Of a stretch of 23,888 bases of DNA, positions 7,111 through 14,909 are shown in pieces. The stretch lies in the NCBI GenBank assembly GCA_016880395.1, contig JAEHDN010000121.1, positions 1 to 23,888 on the forward strand, read 5' to 3'. A program made the translations under genes and the position numbers. The stretch is from Candidatus Eiseniibacteriota bacterium (lineage in GTDB: Bacteria > Eisenbacteria > RBG-16-71-46 > SZUA-252). The notes beneath the pieces were generated by a model that did not search any database, was not told the DNA's origin, and saw only the letters and a list, made by a program, of their open reading frames with translations. Position 1 is the stretch's first letter, and every line of letters starts with the position of its first letter.

Positions 7111-8526
7111 ATGTTTCAGCGCAAGCTGATTGCAGTGGCATGTGTGGTCGCTCTGCTCGTCCTGATGGCGGGCGTGAGCGAGGCTTCGCTTTCGCGAGTC
7201 GAGGGGATGGGTTTGGGCTCGGTGCCTTACCTCAGCCAGTTCACCGACGACTACGTGAACATCTATCCGTACCCGTCGTCGGTGGTTCGCCAGAACAACC
7301 TCGTCCTCGCCGAGCTGGGCAACAACCCGGGCGGCGACGTGGACCCGGTCAGCTTCAACGATCAGAGCCTCACCCTCATCAAGAACTTCCCGTCGTTCGG
7401 CGCGCTGGCCTTCCAGATGAAGCAGACGTCGCTGAACACGAGCTTCCCGAGCAACCTGACCCACTCGCAGTGGGACGTGATCTGGGGCAAGGGCTTCAGC
7501 AAGATGGATCTCGCGCTCCGCTTCGACGTCACGAACTCGTCGTTCGAGTTCGACGACAACGCGGGCCCGACGCACTATGAGGCTCACGGCTCCGGCTTCG
7601 CGCCGGACGATCCGTATCCGTTCGGCCTCGCCTTCGCCGAGAACGCCATCCGCGATGGCCTCGATTTTCGGGGTCCCATCGAGCTGAACACCTGGGGCGT
7701 CACCCCGGGCATCACGCTCCACATGTCGAACGACAACCGGGTCGAGGGCGCGGTCACGTTCCGCAACTACAGCCTCGACCGCAATCGCACGGACGCTGGC
7801 GTCGCCGGCGAGTCGTGGACGGACAACGGCAATCTGTCCTACGCGGTGCTCATCCGCGGCGTCATGAATCAGGGCGACCGGGCGACATGGTATCCGGCGT
7901 TCTGGTACGTGAACGATGACCTGAGCTACACGGTGTCGAACCTGGGTGTGGGTATCGAAGACCGCAAGGTCGACGAGACCTACAAGAACTACGGCGTCGG
8001 GCTCTCGCACAACATGCGGGTGAACGACAACAACCTGCTCATCTTCGGAGTGGCCGGCTGGATGTCGCAGGCCAAGTTCGAGCGCCAGGACCAGAACGAT
8101 GGTGCCGTGAACGGAGACGTCAGGAACACCGAGTTCAAAACGACCATGGCGCCGCTCTTCTTCGCGTCGCTCGAGACCGAGGCGACGAGCTGGCTCAAGA
8201 TCCGCATGGGCGCGACCCAGTCCATGACGAGCACGAAGGACGAGGAGACGGACTTCGACGCGTTCGCCTCCACAACGAAGGAGAAGTTCTCGGACTTCGA
8301 CTTCAACCTCGGCGCCGGAGTCCGTTGGAACAACCTGGACTTCGACGTGACGCTGAACCAGGCGTTCCCGCTTTCCGGTGGCTGGATCCTGTCCGGCGAC
8401 CCGGCGACGCCGGCCACGCGGGCTTCCGCGACGTACCACTTCTCGAGACGGGCCGAGGCGGCGGTGCCGCTTCGGAAGGCAGCAAGGCCGCCCGGCGAAA
8501 TTCCGCCGGGCGGCCCTTTTTTGTGA
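7111..8526 (+). CDS. Outer-membrane beta-barrel protein of unknown family, reading through its terminator
   Basis: The start is ATG 7111, with GGAGG ending 10 bases upstream and a signal peptide directly after it (FQRKLIAVACVVALLVLMAGVSEA). The frame is open upstream, but that sequence is leader. The mature protein alternates hydrophobic and polar residues in many strands with aromatic ends and Asp/Asn-rich turns, as in 14-18-stranded barrels. No family motif is recognised. A natural barrel end appears at residue 444 (ATRASATYHF, terminal Phe). The frame nevertheless continues for 27 more residues, rich in Ala, Arg, Pro and Gly, through a terminator hairpin to TGA at 8524-8526 (471 residues). 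A C-to-A change in the TCG at 8443-8445 would give TAG exactly after YHF, so stop loss or a base error is plausible. It is transcribed alone, between a promoter at 6847 and the terminator at 8486. Confidence 0.85.
   Translation: MFQRKLIAVACVVALLVLMAGVSEASLSRVEGMGLGSVPYLSQFTDDYVNIYPYPSSVVRQNNLVLAELGNNPGGDVDPVSFNDQSLTLIKNFPSFGALAFQMKQTSLNTSFPSNLTHSQWDVIWGKGFSKMDLALRFDVTNSSFEFDDNAGPTHYEAHGSGFAPDDPYPFGLAFAENAIRDGLDFRGPIELNTWGVTPGITLHMSNDNRVEGAVTFRNYSLDRNRTDAGVAGESWTDNGNLSYAVLIRGVMNQGDRATWYPAFWYVNDDLSYTVSNLGVGIEDRKVDETYKNYGVGLSHNMRVNDNNLLIFGVAGWMSQAKFERQDQNDGAVNGDVRNTEFKTTMAPLFFASLETEATSWLKIRMGATQSMTSTKDEETDFDAFASTTKEKFSDFDFNLGAGVRWNNLDFDVTLNQAFPLSGGWILSGDPATPATRASATYHFSRRAEAAVPLRKAARPPGEIPPGGPFL
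8486..8522 (+). terminator. Intrinsic terminator inside the 3' end of the barrel-protein frame
   Basis: A perfect 12-bp, all-GC stem pairs 8486-8497 with 8504-8515 around a 6-base loop (AAATTC). It is followed by C and six T (8517-8522). This is the strongest intrinsic terminator in the window. It overlaps the last codons of the preceding frame, whose TGA lies just beyond the T-tract. Confidence 0.93.
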
Positions 8527-8533
8527 AAATATG

Positions 8534-8563
8534 TTGACAGAGGTTGAAGTCTGGAATTTTACT
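8534..8563 (+). promoter_or_regulatory. Candidate promoter of the TonB receptor operon
   Basis: TTGACA (8534-8539, consensus), an 18-base spacer and TTTACT (8558-8563, four of six) begin 12 bases after the upstream terminator T-tract. The stretch is locally AT-rich. It would drive the receptor, secreted-protein and PorV-like genes with a leader of about 240 bases. Confidence 0.55.
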
Positions 8564-8582
8564 GACCGCAGGGCATGGTGTT

Positions 8583-8715
8583 GCGGCGCTCCCCAGAGCG
8601 CCGCCGGTGGGCACCCACACTCAGTCGCAGGAGGTTCAATAAGCCGGTAAATCGTGGATAGGCCTCAAAAGGGGATACCCGGAGCGTGTGAGGGTTGGAG
8701 CCGACCATGTCGGCT
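8583..8715 (+). promoter_or_regulatory. Structured 5' leader of the TonB receptor operon
   Basis: The leader contains a perfect 9-bp hairpin (GCGGCGCTC 8583-8591 with GAGCGCCGC 8596-8604, 4-base loop) and a perfect 7-bp hairpin (AGCCGAC 8699-8705 with GTCGGCT 8709-8715). Between them is an orphan AGGAGG (8629-8634) that precedes no usable start codon. It may be a regulatory leader, but I recognise no known riboswitch class. Confidence 0.4.
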
Positions 8716-8810
8716 GCCGGTGGGGAAGCAGGGGGTGGATGGCGAACGACACTCAGGGATCGAGTGACCCTTCGGAAGGCGTTCCACATTCGTGGAGGGG
8801 AGGGCCAGTC

Positions 8811-11762
8811 ATGACGCGACTTCGCGCGCGCCGCAGGCTTGGCGTAGCCACGGTTTTGATCGTGGGCTGCGCCCTTTTCGTTTCTATGGGGACGGCCCGC
8901 GCCGGGACGACCGGTGGCATCACCGGCACCATCCGTGACGCGGCCACGGGCGAGCCGATCAGTCTCGCCACGGTCACGATCCCCGAGATCAAGCGGGGAG
9001 CGACGACCGACGCCCAAGGGCACTACTTCATCATCAATCTTCTTCCAGGCAAGTACACCCTCAAGGTCGCCCTTCTCGGCTACATCCCGCAGGTTCGGGA
9101 GGGGCTGGAGGTGTTCCCCGACTTCAGCGCCAAGGCCGACTTCAACCTGACGTCGACCGTCCTCAAAGACGTGGCCGAGGTGCAGGTCCGGGGGGAACGT
9201 CCCCTTATCCAGAGGGACGTCACCACCACCACCAAGTTCCTGAGCGGTGACGAGATCAAGCAGCAGCCCCTGCGGGGTTACCAGGAGGCTGTGGCTCAGC
9301 AGGCCGGCGTGGTGTCGTTCAACCTCAACAACCTGAACCAGGTCAGCGCCGGAACCGAGATCCAGAACAGCAACACCCTCATCATTCGCGGCGGCCGCCC
9401 CAACGAGGTGGCCTACTACGTGGATGGGTTCTCGCAGCAGGATCCGCTCACCGGGTTCTCGACGACCTCGATCGCGAACGACGCGATCGACGAGGTCGTG
9501 GTGCAGTCCGGGGGCTTCAATGCCGAGTACGGCCGGATCAACTCGGGCATCGTGAACGTGGTCACCCGCGAGGGCACGGATCGCTACGCGGGCTCGGTCG
9601 AGGGCCAGATCGGCGACTACCTGGATCGCCGCGGGGATCACACGATCCTTGCGGCCTCGCTCGGCGGCCCGATCACGCCCAAATTCAAGAACCTCACCTT
9701 CTCCGTCTCCGGCGAGCACCAGGACGTTGACGACCGGAAACCGAGCTTCATCACGGACGAGCTGTTCCTTTCGTCGCAGCCCGGCCTCTTCGAGAACGGT
9801 GTCCTCCCGGCCAACGACAGCGAATCCTGGGCGACGGCCGGCAAGCTGGCCTACAAGCTCTCCCCGACCAAGACGGTCCGTGTGGGAGGCACCTACAACA
9901 AGGACGACTGGCGCCAGTACCTGAACACCTACAGGTTCAATCTGGACCACTCGCCCCGGTACAAGGACGAGAACTGGTCGGCGTTCGGGTCGTGGAATCA
10001 CACCCTCTCGAACCGTGCGTTCTACGAGGTCCGGGCCAACATGTTCTCGACCGAGCGCATCCGAGGAGACGGCCTCTACTTCGATGACCTCCGGAGTTAT
10101 GCGCGGCCGGAAGGAAATCCGTCGTTCGACGATCTGGCTCTTTTCTGGAACGGCGACGATCCGGAGACGGCTGCGGACGAATCGCATGTGTTCAACGACC
10201 TCCTCCACCGGAAGTCTTCCTACTGGGGGCTTGCCGCGAACTACACGAATCAGCTTTCCCAGAAATTGCAGCTCAAAATGGGAGGCGACTACCAGCGGCA
10301 CACGCTGCGCTATTTCGACCACTACACGCCGACGCAGGCGTTCGATGAGAACGGCAACCCCGACAACGTGGTCGACGTCGATCACTACGGTTACGACGCC
10401 CTCGGGAACGAGCTGAACGACGGGGACACGTTCACCGACCAGAACGGTAACGGTAGCTACGACGAGGGCGAGGCGTTCAGCGACCTGAACGGTAACGGCA
10501 TCTACGACGATCCGCTCGACGCTGCCAAGCACCCCAAGGTCGCTTCGGCGTACTTCCAAGGGAAATACGAGCAGCTCGGGCTGGTCGTGAACGCCGGCCT
10601 TCGCTGGGACTACCTGACCCCCGCCACGCACGCGCTGAAGAGCGAGACGCTCCCCCTTGGACCTGAGTTCGGAGGCGTGGATACGACGAACAACCCGACC
10701 ACGCTCGATCCTCAGGACCTCGAGGACTCGAAGGTGTACCAGCGGCTCAGCCCGCGGCTCGGCATCGGCTTCCCGGTCACCGACCAGACGCTGCTCCACG
10801 TGAACTACGGGCAGTTCTTCCAGCAGCCGAACCTTCAGGACCTCTACGCGAGCTACGCGTTTCTCGAGTACAAGATCAACAACGGCGGCTACTTCGTCGG
10901 ATTCGGCAACCCGAACTTGAAGCCGGAAGAGACGACGGCGTACGAGCTGGGCATCCAGCACACGCCGAACGACCGCTCCCGCATCGACGCCACGATCTAT
11001 TACAAGGACGTGAAGGACCTGGTCGAGATCGTCACGATCCGATCGTCGCCGAACGCGTTCTCCTCTTACCGGAACACGGACTTCGCAACGATCAAGGGTC
11101 TCGATCTGGCGTACACGATGCGCCGGACGGGGCACGTCTCGATGAACGCGGCATACAGCCTCTCATGGGCACGCGGCACCGGGTCGATCTCGCAGTCGCA
11201 GCGCACGATCGCCTGGACCGCACAGGAGCCACCGAAGATCGCGACCCCACTCTCGTTCGACCAGCGCCATCGGTTCACGCTCAACTTCGACTACCGGTTT
11301 GGTTCGGGCGAAGGCCCGACCTGGGGCGGGTCCAAGTGGCTCGAGAACAGCGGCATCAACGTGCTCTTCAACACCGCGAGCGGAACGCCCTACACCCCGA
11401 CCAAGGTCTACAACGCGGTCACGCTCGGCGCGGTCTTCCCGACGCCCACCGGCGAGATCAACTCGCGGTACGGGCCGTGGACGGCATCCGTGGATCTCAG
11501 GGCGAGCAAGGCATTGAGCATCGGCCAGAGGCAGAGCCTCGAAGCCTACGTGCTGGTGAAGAACGTCACCAATCGGAAGAACGTGTACGCCGTCTATAGC
11601 GCGACAGGCAGCGCGGAGAGCACGAACTACCTGAATACCGATGCCGGACAGAACGCGTTCGCCACACCCGAGGCGCAAGAGCTCTATCACGCGGCCGAGC
11701 TGAACCCGGACTACTTCGGCAATCCACGCCAGGTGCGGTTTGGCGCCAAGCTGAGCTTCTAG
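8811..11762 (+). CDS. TonB-dependent outer-membrane receptor with carboxypeptidase-like regulatory domain
   Basis: 983 residues from ATG 8811. This start is preferred because a GGAGGGGAGGG tract precedes it and a signal peptide follows (RARRRLGVATVLIVGCALFVSMGTARA); upstream in-frame ATGs at 8688 and 8739 would add a hydrophilic stretch before the signal. Residues about 32-125 are a carboxypeptidase-regulatory-like beta-sandwich (GGITGTIRDAATGEPISLATV, then GYIPQVREGLEVF). The plug follows, with LIIRGGRPNEVAYYVDGF and the closing GGFNAEYGRINSGIVNVVTREG. The remainder is a 22-strand barrel ending VRFGAKLSF, a C-terminal Phe beta-signal. A loop at residues 543-567 carries two DxNGNGxYD units, likely Ca-binding. 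The architecture is SusC/OAR-like: import of large substrates, or a surface-protein assembly role. It lies 44 bases upstream of the secreted-protein gene, probably in one operon. Confidence 0.93.
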   Translation: MTRLRARRRLGVATVLIVGCALFVSMGTARAGTTGGITGTIRDAATGEPISLATVTIPEIKRGATTDAQGHYFIINLLPGKYTLKVALLGYIPQVREGLEVFPDFSAKADFNLTSTVLKDVAEVQVRGERPLIQRDVTTTTKFLSGDEIKQQPLRGYQEAVAQQAGVVSFNLNNLNQVSAGTEIQNSNTLIIRGGRPNEVAYYVDGFSQQDPLTGFSTTSIANDAIDEVVVQSGGFNAEYGRINSGIVNVVTREGTDRYAGSVEGQIGDYLDRRGDHTILAASLGGPITPKFKNLTFSVSGEHQDVDDRKPSFITDELFLSSQPGLFENGVLPANDSESWATAGKLAYKLSPTKTVRVGGTYNKDDWRQYLNTYRFNLDHSPRYKDENWSAFGSWNHTLSNRAFYEVRANMFSTERIRGDGLYFDDLRSYARPEGNPSFDDLALFWNGDDPETAADESHVFNDLLHRKSSYWGLAANYTNQLSQKLQLKMGGDYQRHTLRYFDHYTPTQAFDENGNPDNVVDVDHYGYDALGNELNDGDTFTDQNGNGSYDEGEAFSDLNGNGIYDDPLDAAKHPKVASAYFQGKYEQLGLVVNAGLRWDYLTPATHALKSETLPLGPEFGGVDTTNNPTTLDPQDLEDSKVYQRLSPRLGIGFPVTDQTLLHVNYGQFFQQPNLQDLYASYAFLEYKINNGGYFVGFGNPNLKPEETTAYELGIQHTPNDRSRIDATIYYKDVKDLVEIVTIRSSPNAFSSYRNTDFATIKGLDLAYTMRRTGHVSMNAAYSLSWARGTGSISQSQRTIAWTAQEPPKIATPLSFDQRHRFTLNFDYRFGSGEGPTWGGSKWLENSGINVLFNTASGTPYTPTKVYNAVTLGAVFPTPTGEINSRYGPWTASVDLRASKALSIGQRQSLEAYVLVKNVTNRKNVYAVYSATGSAESTNYLNTDAGQNAFATPEAQELYHAAELNPDYFGNPRQVRFGAKLSF

Positions 11763-11806
11763 CGATGACCACGGCAACCGCTGGACGTCCAAGGAGGGGA
11801 CGAAGC

Positions 11807-14800
11807 ATGCAACAGAAGGTGAGGATGGCGGCCGTGGCGCTGGTCCTCGGGCTCGTCGCGGGCCATCCCGCGATCGCGGCCATGAAGAGCGGCGGCGGGA
11901 CCGCGTCGGGATCCAAGAGTCTGGCCCGGAAGGCGGCCAAGAGCCTGGACAACGACGACCGGATGAACGTCAACAACCTGGACATGTTCGTCACGAACCA
12001 CGGCTCGTTCGGGTGGGATCTCTCCACGTCGCAGCCCGGATTGAGGTTCCCGAACGGAACGACCAAAACGGCGCTGTTCGCGGCGGGGATCTGGGTCGGA
12101 GCCGAGGTCAACGGACAAGTCCGGACCTGCGTGGCCGAATACTCCCAGGAATTCGCGCCCGGCCCCATGTACAACGGGACCTTCCAGGTCGACAACCAGT
12201 CGTTCCGGAACTATCGGCTGGAGGCCGGGAACACGAGCAGCTCCGACTTCCTGAACTGGCCGTCTGCTCCTCCTCCGAGCGGGCAGGGAGCGCCGCTCGA
12301 CACCCTGGGGAACCCCGTGGTTCTCGGCGACGCGACGATCTGGAGCGTGTACAACGACGCGCAGGCATCCCGCCACACGAACGGCAGCGCCGGCCGGACC
12401 GAGCCGCTCGGGCTCGAGATCCAGCAGACGACGTTCGCGTACAAGCGCCAGGGAGCCCTCGGGGACATCATCTTCCTCAAGTTCCGGCTCATCAACAAGG
12501 GCGCGAACCAGCTCAACAACGCCTACGTGTCGATCTGGGCCGATCCGGATCTCGGTGACGCGTCCGACGATCTCGTCGGCTGCGACACCACGTTGAGTCT
12601 CGGCTACGTCTACAACGAGACCAGCAACGACGCGGTCTATGGCGGCTCCCCACCGGCGCTCGGGTTCGACTTCTTCAAGGGCCCGACCGTGCAGGTGAGC
12701 CCCGGCGTGACGGACACGCTGGGGATGACGTCGTTCAACAAGTACATCAACGGCGAAGACCCGACCGACGCCACGCAGGGCTACAACTTGATGCTGGGTC
12801 TCCAGCGGGACGGCGCGCCGCTTCACATCAACGACGATCCGTTGCAGCCGATCACCACGTTCCAGTTCCCGGGCGATCCGGTGACCCAAACGGGGTGGCT
12901 CGACGCCAGCGGCGACGACCGGCGCATGCAGCTCAGCTCCGGTCCCTTCTTCATGGCCCCCGGCGACACGCAGGAGGTCGTCTGCGCCGTCATCGTGGCC
13001 CAGGGAGCGAACAACCTCGATTCCATCGCGAAGCTCCGGAGCGAGGACGCGGCGGCGCAGGAAGTCTTCGACCTGAATTTCAAGATTCCGTCGCCCCCGC
13101 CGCCCCCCAGCGTGTTCGTGCATCCGCTGGATCGGGCCATCCGGCTGGTCTGGGGCTCCGAGCCGGTCGGAACGAGCTCGGCCAGTCCGGAGCTGGGGCA
13201 GGACTTCCATTTCGAGGGGATTCGTGTCTGGCAGCTGGCGTGTGCAGGATGTACCCAGATAACCGGCAATCCAACGACGGACCCGATTGTGATCGCGACC
13301 TATGACCTGGACGACTCCGTTAGCACCATCTACTCAGACATCCTGGGTGATGCAGGCACCCAACGTCTTATCGTCATGGCCGGGGAGAACTCGGGACTCC
13401 AGTTCTCGCTGGACATGACGCAGGACGCGTACACCAAGGGCCGGCTCATCAACAATCATCCCTACTACTATGCGGTCACGGCGTACTCCTACGACGTCCT
13501 GAACGCGGAGCCCTTCTTCATCGGGGCGAACCAGGTCGGCCACATCGCGGAGGTGCTCGAGAGCTCGATTCAAGCGAACCCGGACCAGGTTCCAAGCCCG
13601 GGAAAAGTCGTCACGGCCATCCCCAAGAGCAGCAACGCGGTGTTCACGGTCAACGCCACCCAGATCTCGGGCGACCATGTGGGTCACCAGGTCGTGGTAG
13701 AGCAGCTGGATCAGAATGTGATCTCGGCGGACACGCTCTACCAGGTGAACTTCCTGCCCGATGAGAGCTGGCTACTCACCAACACCGTGTCCGGGGACAC
13801 GCTGGCGACCGGAACGAACGTGAGTGGAGACTTCGACTACCCGATCATCAACGGGTTCATGGCGCGCATCATCTCGGCGACAAAGCCGGCCTCGATCTTC
13901 CAGATTCTCCAGAACGACTCGCTCGACCTGGCGCACGGCGGCCTGGACTCGGCGGGGGTCTACTTCCTCGACAACGAGATCGGCGCTGACATCACCGGGT
14001 TCAACTTCAACGACGCCTTCAACCATGACTACGAGATCCTGACCCTGCCCGACACCACTCAGTTCGCCTGGGAATACAACTTCGGCGATCCGTCGCCCCA
14101 GACAACCTTCAAGGTGCCGTTCCGGATCTTCGATCTCGGAGTCTGCTCGTTCGAGGATCCGTCCGACGACGTCGAGGTCACCGCGATGATCCGCGACGAC
14201 GACGGAAGCGGCTCCTGGACGTGGGGCGATCGTTTGTACATCCGGGACATTCCGTACGCTTCGGTGCCATGGAACACGGTCGGGCTCCTGTCCAGCGACG
14301 TGGACCCGAACGACCTGGACAACCAGACCCTGGGGCGATTTGGTTTCCAACCAGACGACACGAGCTACACGAACAACACGGAACTTCCGCCCCCCGGCGA
14401 GAGGATCCGGGTCCGGGGCGGGCGGCTCTGTCCGAACGACGTCTTCACCTTCCGACTCCAGCCGGTCGGCACCGCACCGGGCACGATCGTCCAGAACGAC
14501 GTGAAGAAGATCCTGGCGGTGCCCAATCCGTACTACGCGCACTCGGCCTACGAGCTGACGCAGTTCGACCGCACGCTCAAGTTCACGAACATTCCGGCCT
14601 CGCGGAAGGTGACGATACGGATCTTCAACCTTGCGGGAGACCTGGTGCGCACGATCCGGCGGGAGCCATCGACCGCGGACGAGATGGCTCAGGCTGAGAT
14701 CCGCTGGGATCTCAACACCGATCGGGCCCTACCCGTGGGAAGCGGCCTCTATATCTACCGGGTGGACGTGGATGGCGTGGGGAGCAAGACGGATCGAATG

Positions 14801-14839
14801 GCGATCTTCATCGAGACGGAGCGGTTGGACAACTTCTAG
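11807..14839 (+). CDS. Large secreted surface protein with FlgD-like/T9SS-type C-terminal sorting domain
   Basis: 1010 residues from ATG 11807, chosen for AAGGAGGGGA ending 6 bases upstream and the signal peptide MQQKVRMAAVALVLGLVAGHPAIAA. An ATG at 11765 is in frame but lacks both. The mature protein is beta-rich with many Asn, Asp, Thr and Gly. Around residue 435 a Pro-rich hinge (SPPPPPS) leads into a fibronectin-like segment (FVHPLDRAIRLVWGSEP). Residues 797-808 hold an Asp-rich loop (DDDGSGSWTWGD) resembling a calcium site. The last ~115 residues are a sorting-type domain: VPNPYYAHSAYE, R-x-L-K-F-T-N-I-P-A, RIFNLAGDLVRTI, IRWDLNTD, then GLYIYRVDVDG. No catalytic motif is seen. It sits between a TonB receptor and a PorV-like protein, so I infer an exported cell-surface protein handled by its neighbours. 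Confidence 0.85.
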   Translation: MQQKVRMAAVALVLGLVAGHPAIAAMKSGGGTASGSKSLARKAAKSLDNDDRMNVNNLDMFVTNHGSFGWDLSTSQPGLRFPNGTTKTALFAAGIWVGAEVNGQVRTCVAEYSQEFAPGPMYNGTFQVDNQSFRNYRLEAGNTSSSDFLNWPSAPPPSGQGAPLDTLGNPVVLGDATIWSVYNDAQASRHTNGSAGRTEPLGLEIQQTTFAYKRQGALGDIIFLKFRLINKGANQLNNAYVSIWADPDLGDASDDLVGCDTTLSLGYVYNETSNDAVYGGSPPALGFDFFKGPTVQVSPGVTDTLGMTSFNKYINGEDPTDATQGYNLMLGLQRDGAPLHINDDPLQPITTFQFPGDPVTQTGWLDASGDDRRMQLSSGPFFMAPGDTQEVVCAVIVAQGANNLDSIAKLRSEDAAAQEVFDLNFKIPSPPPPPSVFVHPLDRAIRLVWGSEPVGTSSASPELGQDFHFEGIRVWQLACAGCTQITGNPTTDPIVIATYDLDDSVSTIYSDILGDAGTQRLIVMAGENSGLQFSLDMTQDAYTKGRLINNHPYYYAVTAYSYDVLNAEPFFIGANQVGHIAEVLESSIQANPDQVPSPGKVVTAIPKSSNAVFTVNATQISGDHVGHQVVVEQLDQNVISADTLYQVNFLPDESWLLTNTVSGDTLATGTNVSGDFDYPIINGFMARIISATKPASIFQILQNDSLDLAHGGLDSAGVYFLDNEIGADITGFNFNDAFNHDYEILTLPDTTQFAWEYNFGDPSPQTTFKVPFRIFDLGVCSFEDPSDDVEVTAMIRDDDGSGSWTWGDRLYIRDIPYASVPWNTVGLLSSDVDPNDLDNQTLGRFGFQPDDTSYTNNTELPPPGERIRVRGGRLCPNDVFTFRLQPVGTAPGTIVQNDVKKILAVPNPYYAHSAYELTQFDRTLKFTNIPASRKVTIRIFNLAGDLVRTIRREPSTADEMAQAEIRWDLNTDRALPVGSGLYIYRVDVDGVGSKTDRMAIFIETERLDNF

Positions 14840-14909
14840 TCGGCCGCCCATCTGGAGCGGCTTTGGGAGTCGGTATGCTACGGAGATCTAAGGAATGGAG
14901 GACAAAGGC

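Noticed and set aside
8564..8810. Cobalamin or c-di-GMP riboswitch in the receptor leader
   Set aside because: No B12 box (GCCACTG) and no GEMM core could be found; the hairpins are real but unclassified.
8559..11135. An 858-codon minus-strand open frame opposite the TonB receptor
   Set aside because: It has a shadow composition and no family motif, while the plus strand carries plug, barrel and beta-signal.
14840..14870. Hairpin GCCGC/GCGGC with TTT between the secreted-protein and PorV-like genes
   Set aside because: The 5-bp stem and three T are too weak to call a terminator.
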